NCBI RefSeq assembly: GCF_025567125.1
Contig: NZ_JAOQJI010000001.1
Coordinates: 1-64,000 of the forward strand
DNA from: Phocaeicola fibrisolvens
GTDB taxonomy: Bacteria > Bacteroidota > Bacteroidia > Bacteroidales > Bacteroidaceae
Length of the DNA: 64,000 nt
Direction of reading: 5' to 3'
Shown: one piece after another, positions 50,063 through 60,123 of the stretch
How positions within the stretch are numbered: position 1 is the first letter of the stretch
How the letters are laid out: every line of letters starts with the position of its first letter
Notes under the pieces: model-generated
What the model was told of the DNA's origin: nothing
Seen by the model: the letters and a program-made list of their open reading frames with translations, nothing else
The model's database searches: none
Translations under genes and position numbers: made by a program

Positions 50063-52504
50063 TTATTTTTTTTGTACAGTGATAGATATCTTTCCACTTT
50101 TCAGGCCTTTTCCGTGTACCGACAGTTCAATTTGTCCAGGTTGCTCTCCTGATTCCAGAATGACGGTCAACATTCCTCCAAAGGCATGCATCTGAGGGAG
50201 ATGAAAAGCATCCAGACAAGTGGGGTCTCCATTGGCTGAGGCTAGGAATCTTCCGGCTCCTTTTACCTTGAACTGGAGGAGACGGTTGTCGTTCGGACAT
50301 AAATTTCCTTCTTTGTCTACCACCCGGAGTGTGACATAAGTCAAGTCTTTTCCATCCGCGTTTAATGTGGACCGAGATGCGGATAATTCAATGTGATGCG
50401 CTTTCCCTGCAGTATGTATTGTTTTTTCTGCTACTGCCTTCCCAGATTCGTTGTAAGCAACCACTTTGACTTCTCCAGGCTCATAGATGGCATGAGGCCA
50501 CATCAAACGGAAACGGTTCTCCGGAGTTTCTCCGTGTTTGGTCTGTTTGCCGAAACTTTTCCCGTTTATGAATAACTCGGCAGAAGGATAGCTGGTGTAT
50601 ACAAACACAGGCACTTCGGTTCCTTCATGTCCTTCCCAGTTCCAATGGGGGAGAATATGTAAGGTCTCCGCGTTTTTGTTCCATACACTGCGATACAGAT
50701 AATAGCGGTCTTTGGGAATAGATGCCAGGTCGATGATGCCGAACATGGAACTGTGGTTGGGCCATGCGTCAGTATCATACGGACTAGGTTCTCCCAGGTA
50801 ATCAAATCCGGTCCATACAAATTGTCCCAGTGTCCAGTCGTGGTCTTCTGCCAGTGCCAGGTCAATATCGGGAATATTGGACCATGCACAATATTCCAAG
50901 TCGTAAGAAGAAGATTGATGGTCTTCATAGAGAGCATCGGCCTTGCGTACGGCCGGTAATTTGTAGACACCTCTGGAACTGACGGTGGAGGAGGTTTCGG
51001 AACCCAGTATCAGGTTCTGCGGAAGACGGTCGTAGGCTTCTTGATAGCGATGGGCACGGTAGTTCAATCCCGGGATGTCAATCATGGCGGCGAATCCGTT
51101 GTCCAGCACACAGCTCACTTGGTCCATTCCGCAGGTGACCGGCCGGGTAGGATCTTCTCTGTGGCATATATCCTGCAGGAACTTAGCCACCTGATACCCC
51201 TCAGGACTACATTGGGTGGGGACTTCGTTACCGATGCTCCACATGATCACGCTGGGATTGTTGCGGTAGTGCCGGAGCATATTGACCATGTCTTTTTCGG
51301 CCCATTCTTGGAAATAGCGGTGATAGCCGTTTTCACATTTGGCTATATCCCATTCGTCAAAAGGTTCAATCATCATCATGAAACCCATTTCATCGCACAG
51401 TTCCACCAGTTCCGGAGCAGGCATGTTATGGGCAGTCCGGATAGCGTCGCATCCCATATCCTTCAGGAGTGAAAGCTGGTGGCGGAGAGCTGATTTGTTG
51501 ACTGCAGCTCCCAAGGGGCCCAGGTCATGATGATTGCATACTCCTTGAAACTTCCGGTGCTGTCCGTTCAGGTAAAAACCTTTATCGGCCACAAACTCGA
51601 TGGAACGGATACCGAAGCGGGTTGTATAGGTATCCGTCAGTTTCCCTTCACAATAGATTTTGGATACGGCCTGATACAATGCCGGAGATTCAGGCGACCA
51701 TAAAGACGGATTTGATACAAGGAAATTTTGTGTGAAAGGCTGCCCGTGGTTGATGTAGCCTTTATTTTCCTTGGATGCGACCACTTTCCCTTCCGGAGAA
51801 AGAATGTCTGTAACTACGGTCAGTTCTTTTGTGCCGGCTCCTTCAATCTGAGTGCGCAAGCATACAGAGGCAAAATCTTTGCCTACGTGGGGAGTCGTAA
51901 TCTGCGTACCCCAAACAGGCACATGTATCTTGTCGGTGGATAGGACGTGCACGTTCCGGTACAGTCCGGCTCCCGGATACCAGCGTGAAGACTGGGGCTT
52001 GTTCTCCAGTCTTACGGCCAGCATGTTTTCCTTACCGTCTGCATAGACCACATCGGTCACATCACAGTAAAATGAGTTGTAACCGTAAGGCCAGAAGCAG
52101 ACTTCTTTTCCATTGACATATACACGTGCTTCACTCATAGCCCCGTCGAAGACCAAGGTGGTATGCTTTCCTTGGGGAGTCTTGAATGTGGTCCGATACC
52201 AGCCGGTTCCCACATAAGGCAGCCCTCCGGTACGTCCGGTTTTTACGGAAGCTTCCGTCTCCAGGTTTTGTGTGACAGCTACGCGCTGCAGGTCATTGTT
52301 TCGGTCGAACGGTCCGTAAATAGCCCAGTCATGAGGTACTCTGACCTTCTCCCATTGGGTATCGTTGAATGTAGCCGATTGTGCATCGGCTACATCTCCT
52401 TTCATAAACTTCCAGTTCTTTTCCAACGTTTGTTCGCTACGTTGTCCGTAAGCCGATAGGAACGTCAGGAAGCATAAGCTGAAAGATAATAAGCTGTTCT
52501 TCAT
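50063..52504 (-). CDS. GH2 beta-galactosidase of the galactan locus, exported
   Basis: An 813-residue enzyme from the start at 52504 (MKNSLLSF), with a signal peptide ending AYGQ; a longer frame to 52702 would overlap the GH53 gene. Domains: sugar-binding, Ig-like, TIM barrel with acid/base Glu427 (MWSIGNEVP) and nucleophile Glu503 (LGSETSS), then further beta-rich (DUF4982-type) domains. In this setting it should release galactose from galacto-oligosaccharides in the periplasm. It lacks the Bgal_small domain of the enzyme at 36014-39127. Confidence 0.9.
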   Translation of the reverse strand: MKNSLLSFSLCFLTFLSAYGQRSEQTLEKNWKFMKGDVADAQSATFNDTQWEKVRVPHDWAIYGPFDRNNDLQRVAVTQNLETEASVKTGRTGGLPYVGTGWYRTTFKTPQGKHTTLVFDGAMSEARVYVNGKEVCFWPYGYNSFYCDVTDVVYADGKENMLAVRLENKPQSSRWYPGAGLYRNVHVLSTDKIHVPVWGTQITTPHVGKDFASVCLRTQIEGAGTKELTVVTDILSPEGKVVASKENKGYINHGQPFTQNFLVSNPSLWSPESPALYQAVSKIYCEGKLTDTYTTRFGIRSIEFVADKGFYLNGQHRKFQGVCNHHDLGPLGAAVNKSALRHQLSLLKDMGCDAIRTAHNMPAPELVELCDEMGFMMMIEPFDEWDIAKCENGYHRYFQEWAEKDMVNMLRHYRNNPSVIMWSIGNEVPTQCSPEGYQVAKFLQDICHREDPTRPVTCGMDQVSCVLDNGFAAMIDIPGLNYRAHRYQEAYDRLPQNLILGSETSSTVSSRGVYKLPAVRKADALYEDHQSSSYDLEYCAWSNIPDIDLALAEDHDWTLGQFVWTGFDYLGEPSPYDTDAWPNHSSMFGIIDLASIPKDRYYLYRSVWNKNAETLHILPHWNWEGHEGTEVPVFVYTSYPSAELFINGKSFGKQTKHGETPENRFRLMWPHAIYEPGEVKVVAYNESGKAVAEKTIHTAGKAHHIELSASRSTLNADGKDLTYVTLRVVDKEGNLCPNDNRLLQFKVKGAGRFLASANGDPTCLDAFHLPQMHAFGGMLTVILESGEQPGQIELSVHGKGLKSGKISITVQKK

Positions 52505-52523
52505 ATATTTATGGTTTTGTGAA

Positions 52524-53597
52524 TCAATCTCTTTTGAATGCATTGAATGAACTGGTGGGACGACCTTCATCGGTGAACATACCTTTGTGGTAACCTTCCC
52601 ATCCTCCATAGCATTGAGGTTCCCAGGCAAAGACTCCCAGGCATCCTTCCACTTCTTTTGCTTTGGTGATGAAGTCTGTGTAGAACGCTTCGGCTTCTGC
52701 ATAGTTCCAGTTGATACCGATTTCGCACATCATGACTTTTTTGTGATAACGTTCCACCAAATTTTTCATGTTGGCGATACAGTCGTTGTTCATAGTTCTC
52801 CAGTCTTTTTTGGTATCATCGTCTCCATCAGGTTCCGGATACAATGACATTCCGATTACATCCCATTTAGCTCCATCATTCTGCAATCCGTCGAACAGCC
52901 AGATATACCGGTTGGGATTGTTGCCTTCATCGATGTGAATGATGGTCAATGCGTCGGGATAGACACTTTTGGTTGCCTCATATCCGGCATTGATGAGCTC
53001 TGCAAAATTGCGAGTGTTTCCGCTGGAAGCTTTTCCGTCATCCCACAGCATGCCGGTACGCGTTTCATTGCCTATTTGTACCCATTCTACGTCGATGTTC
53101 AGCTCCTTGAGGGCATTGAGCACTTCAGTCGTATGGCTTGCCACGGCTGCTTTCAATTCTTCGAAGTTGTATCCGGCCCATGCGGCAGGCTTCTCCTGAT
53201 GGGCTGGGTCTGCCCAAGTGTCACTGTAATGGAAGTCAATCATCAGCCGGTAGCCTAAGTTCTTGGCACGCCAGGCTTTTATCAATACATCGTCTTTATT
53301 GCACCAGCCGTCGGTAGGGTTTACCCATACGCGCAGGCGAATGGCATTCATGCCGAGTGTGCGGAGCAACTCCATACATTCGTGTGATTTTCCGTTTGCA
53401 TCGTAAAACTTGCGCCCGAAACTTTCCATCTCGGTAAGCCAGCTTACATCTGCTCCACGGGCAAATCCAGTCATATCATAGGTCTCTGTCTGTTCCTCTG
53501 TGTCAGGGAAGGTGGGGGTATCATTGTCTGTGCAGGAAACAAAGGAAGTTCCTACGAACAGCATCAGGCCAATCCACCAGTTTTTTATTGTTTTCAT
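52524..53597 (-). CDS. GH53 endo-beta-1,4-galactanase, surface lipoprotein
   Basis: A 357-residue protein with a lipobox FVSC (Cys22) followed by acidic residues DND, typical of surface-exposed Bacteroides lipoproteins. The GH53 domain has ARGADVSW, RLRVWVNP, acid/base Glu178 (VQIGNETR) and nucleophile Glu292 (MCEIGINW). It is expected to cut galactan at the cell surface before import by the SusC/SusD pair. It is a paralogue of the GH53 at 48983-50056 but with a different export route. It lies 30 bp after the SusE-like gene. Confidence 0.93.
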   Translation of the reverse strand: MKTIKNWWIGLMLFVGTSFVSCTDNDTPTFPDTEEQTETYDMTGFARGADVSWLTEMESFGRKFYDANGKSHECMELLRTLGMNAIRLRVWVNPTDGWCNKDDVLIKAWRAKNLGYRLMIDFHYSDTWADPAHQEKPAAWAGYNFEELKAAVASHTTEVLNALKELNIDVEWVQIGNETRTGMLWDDGKASSGNTRNFAELINAGYEATKSVYPDALTIIHIDEGNNPNRYIWLFDGLQNDGAKWDVIGMSLYPEPDGDDDTKKDWRTMNNDCIANMKNLVERYHKKVMMCEIGINWNYAEAEAFYTDFITKAKEVEGCLGVFAWEPQCYGGWEGYHKGMFTDEGRPTSSFNAFKRD

Positions 53598-53627
53598 AAA
53601 GGTTTATTCTTTTAGGGTTGATAGTAA

Positions 53628-55400
53628 TTAATTGATTGGTTCAAAGCTCCAGGTCATGGTAGTTAAATCAACGATGATTTGTAGTTTTAGCACAGTTTCC
53701 TCGCTCCAGCTATAGCCTTGCAGCCAGAGTGTACCAGCCGAAGAGTCTTTGCTTAATTGGAATCCGCTTGTATTCTCTTCGCTCCAGTTGGTGCCGTAGG
53801 TAACAGAGTTGTTGTCAACAAATTTGAAATCATAATTGTATATGCCTTCAAAGATTCCTTGATAAATACCTTCACTTTTCTTCTCGAGGTCTAAAACTTT
53901 CTCTCCTAACGTCCAATTATTTTTATCAAAGATATACATGCTCATGGAAGTCGGGTATTCATCGGCATTGCTGTATTGCCAAGTTAATTCACTTAAGTTG
54001 ACGGTAATAGTGACATTTACCGTATTTCCTCCGTCAAACCATAAGTTCCATTTATCGCCTGCGGTTGAAAGTTTGCTGTTGTCGTTCGGGTCGCAGCCAT
54101 ACCATTTCTGATTAGTCTGGTCGATAATCTGGAAGTTGTAGTTATCGCCGGTATATTGTCCGCTGTAGATACCTTTCTCACGGTCAATTAGAGTGAGAGT
54201 AGTCATCGTTACTTCTGATCCATCATCATTATAATGTACTACTTCCAGTTGGTCGGGATAAACCGTTGGCAGACTGCTTCCTCCGGCTGTGATGGAAATG
54301 CTGGCTGGCTTTTGTGGGTCATCCAGTGAAACCGTCACTGTACATGTACCTGTCTGTGGAATGGAAACGGTGATTTCTTCCGGTGTCTGTGCATCAGACA
54401 ATTCGATGTTTTCACCATTGCTCCGGAAGTAAATCGGAGTACTGATACCGGCTCCGGAGTTTGTACCGGTAGACACATTCCATTGCTCTCCGTTACCACT
54501 CAGTGTGACAGTCGTATTTCCGGTTTGCTCTGCGTTAAAGGTACCTACCCAGCATTTGTTTTCTTTGTCGAATGTCAGTGAAATCGGTGAACTGCCTAGT
54601 CCTTCTACCGACAAGGTGGAGATGTGCAGCGCACTCCATTCTGTTGATATGGTATTCACAATTACATAATAGCATCCGTCATTTTCAGGGAACCACATGT
54701 TCTGGCGGTTGTTGGTTGCATCGTTGGTCAAATGGAAGGCTCCTTCATCGCCTGCTGTCCCCCACAGGTTGCCGTTTGCTTCTTTCAGGAAAATATGATA
54801 CCATCCGTATGGAATGGATACGAATCCTTTGTAGACGCCGTCTGCGTCCGGAGAATAAAGTGTCATGTCCGTATCGCCGATGACTTGGTTACTGTTGTCT
54901 GATTCTACGACGATTCCCGTGTGCATGTCAATCTCATAAGGGGTGACCTGGATACGGATGACGTTGCTATAGGCTGCAGGAATATTGGTACCTGCGGCAC
55001 TTGCCAGACGGAAATATAACGTGCTGGCAGTGCCTACTTGGGCACCCAGATTGACAGCAATTGTATTTAATTCAGCCCCTGTGAAGGCTTTGGACAATGA
55101 AGAGGTTTCTGTGCGGGAAATCGTACCGCTGAAGTCTTCTGTCAGTGCCGCTTCCAGATACGTGCTGACTGAAATGGCTGCGCCGGCATCGGGTACACTG
55201 GATGTGAGGGTCTGTTCGGTCCAGGCAAAGGAAAGTACAATTTCCTGAGAGTGTGCTGAAGAAAGAACGATTTCCTGGGTAGAGGCTATCAGCTCATTTC
55301 CCTCCAGGCTTTTCAGGTAGATTTTATCTCCATCCTTTTCACATGCGGTGAACGACAGCAGTGAAAAAAGAATGATAAAAGTATAGGTAATGAATTTCAT
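53628..55400 (-). CDS. SusE/SusF-like surface glycan-binding lipoprotein
   Basis: A 590-residue protein with lipobox SFTAC (Cys20), an N-terminal SusE domain (about residues 25-150) and three or four SusF/SusE-type starch-binding-like beta modules (about 160-590), each with a W/Y-rich strand and a final TWSFE or TWQYS motif. Such proteins hold polysaccharide at the cell surface beside SusD. Residues 44-62 contain a short internal duplication of QEIVLS. It lies 22 bp after the SusD-type gene. Confidence 0.88.
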   Translation of the reverse strand: MKFITYTFIILFSLLSFTACEKDGDKIYLKSLEGNELIASTQEIVLSSAHSQEIVLSFAWTEQTLTSSVPDAGAAISVSTYLEAALTEDFSGTISRTETSSLSKAFTGAELNTIAVNLGAQVGTASTLYFRLASAAGTNIPAAYSNVIRIQVTPYEIDMHTGIVVESDNSNQVIGDTDMTLYSPDADGVYKGFVSIPYGWYHIFLKEANGNLWGTAGDEGAFHLTNDATNNRQNMWFPENDGCYYVIVNTISTEWSALHISTLSVEGLGSSPISLTFDKENKCWVGTFNAEQTGNTTVTLSGNGEQWNVSTGTNSGAGISTPIYFRSNGENIELSDAQTPEEITVSIPQTGTCTVTVSLDDPQKPASISITAGGSSLPTVYPDQLEVVHYNDDGSEVTMTTLTLIDREKGIYSGQYTGDNYNFQIIDQTNQKWYGCDPNDNSKLSTAGDKWNLWFDGGNTVNVTITVNLSELTWQYSNADEYPTSMSMYIFDKNNWTLGEKVLDLEKKSEGIYQGIFEGIYNYDFKFVDNNSVTYGTNWSEENTSGFQLSKDSSAGTLWLQGYSWSEETVLKLQIIVDLTTMTWSFEPIN

Positions 55401-55422
55401 GATTGTCTTAGGTTTATGAAGA

Positions 55423-57012
55423 TTAATAGTTCTCGTTATATAGATTCGGGTTAGCCGACAGTTCGGTTGCAGGAATCGGATAGATGTTGTACTTGCTGTC
55501 TACAGAAGTACCTGCTTGACTGCCTCCTTTCCATTCCCACAGTTTGTCGGCGGTGGTAAAGCAATTGAAGCGTATCAGGTCGGTGCGGCGGCTGCATTCC
55601 CAGTACAATTCCCGCAGGCGTTCGTCCAGGAAGAAGATGCAGTTGTCTTTGGTCAGTTCAGTTTGGGGTACGTTGAAAGAGGTATTTCCAAAAGCTCTTT
55701 CCCGCAATGCGTTGACGTATCCTAAAGCTCGGTTCATGTCTCCCTTTCCACCTCGTGCAGTAGCTTCTGCATACATCAGGTATACATCGGCCAGTCGGAA
55801 CAGTGGATAATCTGTGCTAACTCCGTTGAGGTCGGTGTTGGAGGCTTGCTGTCCGTCGTCTGTCAGGTTCGTCCATTTGGTAACCAGGTAACCCGTACTT
55901 TGGTCATCCATGGATGTGACGTCCTGTGTCTGTCCCTCTGTGAAAAAGCCTGCTCGTGTATCACTCTGCTGGAACAGGGAAGAGGCTGCTTGGCGGATTC
56001 GCATGGAACCCCATCCTTTGGTTGCTCCATAGTCTGCAGGTACCTGGAATTCTGAGGTCTGGCTGATGGCCCCACATACCATATACGTAGAGCTTCCCCA
56101 TGAAACAGTAGTGTTGCCGTCTACCGGAAGGGTAAAGATGATTTCATTGGTACGCTTGTCGTTGTCGGCGTTAAACAGTTTCTTGTACTCGGGTTCGAGG
56201 GTGTAGCCTTCTTCGATAACGGCTTCACATGCCTGAATACATTCATCGTATTTGGTGGTGCCGATGTAGGTTGCGGCATTCAGGTACATTTTGGCAAGCA
56301 ACGTATAGGCGGCTCCTTTGGAAGCTCTTCCGTACGGGCAAGAATTCTTGTCGAGCAAGTCACTGTCTTCTCCGGTCAGTTCTTTAAGCTCACTTTCAAT
56401 GAAATTGAAAATCTGTTCTGCAGTGTAGCGGGGTGGGATGAAACTTCCTACCGGGTCGTTCTCCGTCACGAAAGGAATGTCGTGAAACAAGTCCATGGCA
56501 TGATAGTAGAACAAGGCCCGCATGAAACGTGCTTCTGCGCGATACTGACGGATGACAGTTTGTTCGTCTTCATTGAAACCGCTGATTTTTTCGTCTGAAG
56601 CGTTCCGCAGGAATTCATTGCAAAGCGCGATGTTGTAATAAATACGGTAGTACATATCTGACACCCAAGAGTTGTTGGCATCCCATGACAGATTGCTGAT
56701 ATCCGTCAGGTTTTCTCCGCTCAGCCAGGTGTAGGCTACTTCATCTGTTCCGATTTCCTGCAGGTTGAAGTAACACAGCATGTAGTCTTGGCCGTTGTTG
56801 CTGGAGAGGTCGGCATTGCCTCCTCCTTTCTCCTGTCCGGTGGTGACCATGGCGGTGTAGATTTTGGCAAGCACTTTATAATAATTCTCCGCTGATGTAT
56901 AGACATTTTCGGAGGTGGTTTCTAGATGTGGATATTGATTCAGGTCGTCCACACAGGAAGGAGTAAGTAATGAGGTGCAGCAGAATAAAGCTGCATATAG
57001 TATTTTCTTCAT
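55423..57012 (-). CDS. SusD/RagB-family glycan-binding lipoprotein
   Basis: A 529-residue surface lipoprotein (lipobox LTPSC, Cys20) with the SusD TPR-like helical fold: YRAEARFMRALFYYHAMDLF (about residues 150-170), YLMYAEATAR and the ending YPIPATELSANPNL. SusD proteins cap the SusC transporter and bind the target glycan, here predicted to be galactan. It lies 18 bp after the SusC-type gene. Confidence 0.95.
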   Translation of the reverse strand: MKKILYAALFCCTSLLTPSCVDDLNQYPHLETTSENVYTSAENYYKVLAKIYTAMVTTGQEKGGGNADLSSNNGQDYMLCYFNLQEIGTDEVAYTWLSGENLTDISNLSWDANNSWVSDMYYRIYYNIALCNEFLRNASDEKISGFNEDEQTVIRQYRAEARFMRALFYYHAMDLFHDIPFVTENDPVGSFIPPRYTAEQIFNFIESELKELTGEDSDLLDKNSCPYGRASKGAAYTLLAKMYLNAATYIGTTKYDECIQACEAVIEEGYTLEPEYKKLFNADNDKRTNEIIFTLPVDGNTTVSWGSSTYMVCGAISQTSEFQVPADYGATKGWGSMRIRQAASSLFQQSDTRAGFFTEGQTQDVTSMDDQSTGYLVTKWTNLTDDGQQASNTDLNGVSTDYPLFRLADVYLMYAEATARGGKGDMNRALGYVNALRERAFGNTSFNVPQTELTKDNCIFFLDERLRELYWECSRRTDLIRFNCFTTADKLWEWKGGSQAGTSVDSKYNIYPIPATELSANPNLYNENY

Positions 57013-57030
57013 GATAGTATGCGGTTAGTG

Positions 57031-60000
57031 TTAGAAATTGAGTCCAAGATTCAGTGAATAAGTACGCGGGCGCGGATAGAATGAATTATCCATTCCATTG
57101 GGAACCTCCGGATCTGCTCCACTGTATTTGGTGATGCAGAATACGTTCTGTACCATAATGCTGGCATTCAGGCTGCAGCCTTTGAATATTTCACCGAAGT
57201 TGTACCCCAAATTCAGGTTGTCCATTTTCAGGAAAGAAGCATTCTCTACATAGTAATCCGACAGATACTGGCGTTGCTGGAAGCCTGTTTCCAGGTAGCT
57301 GGTCGACAGGTTGTTCAATTGGGAGGCGTTGTAGCTCATGGTTTCCAGGGCGCCTGTATTCATGGCCATTCCATTGTACACATAGTTGCCGATGTTGGCA
57401 CGGAAGCTCATTCCCAGGGTCCATTGTTTCCAGCGGAGCGAAGTGCTTAATCCCATGATGTAATCTGGAGCAGGGGAGTGATAGCGGTAAAGGTCGCCGG
57501 AATCAATGACTCCGTCGTGGTTCAAATCGGCATAGGCTCCTTCTATCGGCTTGCCGGTTTTCTCGTCGTACAACTGTTTGTAGACATAGAACATATACGG
57601 TTCATATCCTTCGGTCAAGGTCTGGAACTGATAGCCGTCAATAGAGGGGCCCACAGGCATGTTGGTGGCTTCACTTCCCGGCACGATGGACAAGTTCTTG
57701 ACTTTCATGGATTGCCAGGTCATGTTGAAACTGATGTCCCAGTTAAAATCCTTGGTTTGAATCGGTGTGGCGTTGAGTGAGAACTCAATACCTTTACTGT
57801 CTACATTGCCCACGTTGGTGGTGATGTTCTTATCGAAAGTAGAACCTGCAGCGGCCGGAACGGTGGCAATCAAATCTTTTGTTTTACGGGTATAATAATC
57901 CAGACTACCGGTCAGACGGTCTTTTAAAAAGCCGAAATCGAAACCGAAGTTCCAAGAGGTGGTAGTTTCCCATTTCAAGTCAGACACATAAGCTTCCGGG
58001 CGATACGTGTAGATAGGAGTGCCTCCTACTATACCTTGTGCGCCATCCTGGCTCAGTGTATAGACCGGTAGATAATTATAGTTGCCAATTCCATCCTGCT
58101 GTCCGGTAACTCCGTAGCTTGCTCTCAGCTTGAGGTTGCTGAGCACCTTCTGGTTTTTCATGAATCCTTCTTCGGTCAGACGCCATCCCAATGCAATAGA
58201 AGGGAAGGTTCCCCATCGCTGGTTGGCTGCAAAGCGGGATGTTGCATCCCGGCGTACAGTTGCGGTCAGCATGTAACGTGAGCCGTATGAATAATTTAAA
58301 CGTCCATAATAAGAGAGTAATGTATGGCGTTCATCAGAAGCCTTGAATACCGTTTGAGTCTCTCCTGCCGCATTGCGTGAATAAGTTTCCGGGGTAGTCG
58401 ATTTCCAATATTGGTAGTCATATCCTACTGTCACATCGAAATTGCTGTTCAGACTTTCCACCATTTTATTGTAGTTGGCATACAGGGTCAGTAGGCGGTT
58501 CTCGTTTTTCTGTGGACCGTAGGGATAGTAATATCCTCCGGTTGTGTAATATTCTGCGGCTTCCGAGCTGACATATTCAGAACCTTTTCCTTCTGCATAG
58601 TCATAACCGAATGTGGCATGTATCTTCAAATCTGGGAAGAAATGCAGACGATAATCTACGTCGAAGTTTCCGATGAAACGCGTCACCTTGCTGTGTGCAT
58701 CTTTTTGTTCCAGCAATCCCAGTGGGTTTAATACGCCGCCGGTAACGGGGTTACCGTCGCTGCCGATAGCTTCGGTATATCCGCCGAATGCATCGCTGCC
58801 GGAGTAGACCGGAATGGTCGGATTCATGGTAGCGCCTCCCCAGATGGCGCTGGTGTTGGCAAACTGGTTTTTGTTCAGAGAACCTTTCAGGTTCAATGTC
58901 AGTTTCAAGTGGTCATCCAGTAAAGAGGGAGACAGTGACACGCTCCCTGTAAAACGTTCTGCATTGTCGGTTTTCAACAAACCGTCCTGGTTGTAATACC
59001 CCAAAGAAACACGCAAAGGCCAGTTCTTGGCAATTTTCCCAGACATGCTCAGGTTGTTGTCGGTTCCGAAGGCATTGTGGTAGATATAGTCGTTCCAGTT
59101 GGTGCGTGTAGTTCCCAGTAATGCTTTTTGTGCGTCACTTCCTTGTGTATTTACCACTTGGATAAACTGGTCACAATCCAGCATGTCGGCCAGTCTTGTG
59201 TGGGTCTGTATGGAGTTGGTCGTACTGAAGGTAAATTTCAGTTTGTCAGAGTTTCCTTTTTTGGTTGTAATGATGATGACGCCATTGGAGGCACGTGAAC
59301 CATAGATGGCAGTAGAGGAAGCATCCTTCAGGATGGTCATGCTTTCAATATCGTTCGGGTTGATGAGGCTCAGGAAATTTCCGCTGTTTCCACTGATACC
59401 TCCTTGTTCCAAGGGCACTCCATCCAATACGATAAGCGGGTCGTTGCTGGCGTTCAGTGAGGCACCTCCACGGACACGAATGGTGCTTCCAGCCGTAGGA
59501 GAACCACTGTTGGACATAATCTGTACACCTGAAATCTTACCATTGATTAATTGTTCCGGAGAACTGACCAGACCGGTGTTGAAGTCTTCGCTGGACACAT
59601 TTGTCACCGAGCCGGTTAAATCGCTTTTCCGTTGCGTTCCGTATCCGATGACCACGACGTCGCTCAGCATCTGCGTATCCGACTGAAGTTGTACGTTCAA
59701 TGTCTTTCCGTGGATGGTCAGGGTTTGTGACAAATAGCCGATATAAGAAAATTGCAGTTGGTTTTTTCCGGAGGGTACTTCCAGTGAATAATTTCCGTCG
59801 AAATCGGTGATGGTTCCGATGGTTGTTCCCGTCACCACCACATTGACACCAATAAGTGGTTCCTTGTTTTCATCAATTACCTGTCCGGTTACAATTTTGC
59901 TTCCGCCTTGCCAGGCGAGCACAGGACTTGTATTCCCGATGCATGTGATACACAGCAATATGAGGAATACTTTCAATAGATTTAAGATTTTGTCTTTCAT
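57031..60000 (-). CDS. SusC/RagA-family TonB-dependent outer-membrane transporter
   Basis: A 989-residue protein from the start at 60000 (MKDKILNL), chosen because the promoter at 60030 lies within a longer frame. A signal peptide is followed by a carboxypeptidase-regulatory-like domain (about residues 35-115, VTGQVIDENKEPLIGVNV), a plug domain (about 120-230, SDVVVIGYGTQRKSDLTGS) and a 22-stranded barrel ending LGLNF. It imports glycan fragments across the outer membrane with TonB energy. First gene of the galactan operon. Confidence 0.96.
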   Translation of the reverse strand: MKDKILNLLKVFLILLCITCIGNTSPVLAWQGGSKIVTGQVIDENKEPLIGVNVVVTGTTIGTITDFDGNYSLEVPSGKNQLQFSYIGYLSQTLTIHGKTLNVQLQSDTQMLSDVVVIGYGTQRKSDLTGSVTNVSSEDFNTGLVSSPEQLINGKISGVQIMSNSGSPTAGSTIRVRGGASLNASNDPLIVLDGVPLEQGGISGNSGNFLSLINPNDIESMTILKDASSTAIYGSRASNGVIIITTKKGNSDKLKFTFSTTNSIQTHTRLADMLDCDQFIQVVNTQGSDAQKALLGTTRTNWNDYIYHNAFGTDNNLSMSGKIAKNWPLRVSLGYYNQDGLLKTDNAERFTGSVSLSPSLLDDHLKLTLNLKGSLNKNQFANTSAIWGGATMNPTIPVYSGSDAFGGYTEAIGSDGNPVTGGVLNPLGLLEQKDAHSKVTRFIGNFDVDYRLHFFPDLKIHATFGYDYAEGKGSEYVSSEAAEYYTTGGYYYPYGPQKNENRLLTLYANYNKMVESLNSNFDVTVGYDYQYWKSTTPETYSRNAAGETQTVFKASDERHTLLSYYGRLNYSYGSRYMLTATVRRDATSRFAANQRWGTFPSIALGWRLTEEGFMKNQKVLSNLKLRASYGVTGQQDGIGNYNYLPVYTLSQDGAQGIVGGTPIYTYRPEAYVSDLKWETTTSWNFGFDFGFLKDRLTGSLDYYTRKTKDLIATVPAAAGSTFDKNITTNVGNVDSKGIEFSLNATPIQTKDFNWDISFNMTWQSMKVKNLSIVPGSEATNMPVGPSIDGYQFQTLTEGYEPYMFYVYKQLYDEKTGKPIEGAYADLNHDGVIDSGDLYRYHSPAPDYIMGLSTSLRWKQWTLGMSFRANIGNYVYNGMAMNTGALETMSYNASQLNNLSTSYLETGFQQRQYLSDYYVENASFLKMDNLNLGYNFGEIFKGCSLNASIMVQNVFCITKYSGADPEVPNGMDNSFYPRPRTYSLNLGLNF

Positions 60001-60029
60001 AAAAGTATTCTTTAAAGATTTGTTTGCTG

Positions 60030-60037
60030 CAAATGTA
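60030..60037 (-). promoter_or_regulatory. -7 element of the galactan operon
   Basis: TACATTTG on the minus strand, 29 bp before the SusC start, matches TAnnTTTG. No TTG lies at -33, as expected for an activated promoter. Confidence 0.6.
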
Positions 60038-60069
60038 CATAAGGCTCCCTGAGGGCAGGGAAACATATT

Positions 60070-60095
60070 GGACATATCAGGACAAAATTTGGACA
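60070..60095 (-). promoter_or_regulatory. Candidate operator: three TGTCC repeats
   Basis: On the minus strand TGTCC occurs at 60095-60091, 60084-60080 and 60074-60070, spaced 11 and 10 bp. The array ends 33 bp upstream of the TACATTTG element, where an AraC-type activator would bind. A small hairpin (60097-60123) separates it from the regulator stop codon. Binding by the adjacent hybrid regulator is inference. Confidence 0.5.
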
Positions 60096-60123
60096 GGTGC
60101 TGTAAAATGTTGATTTATAGCAC

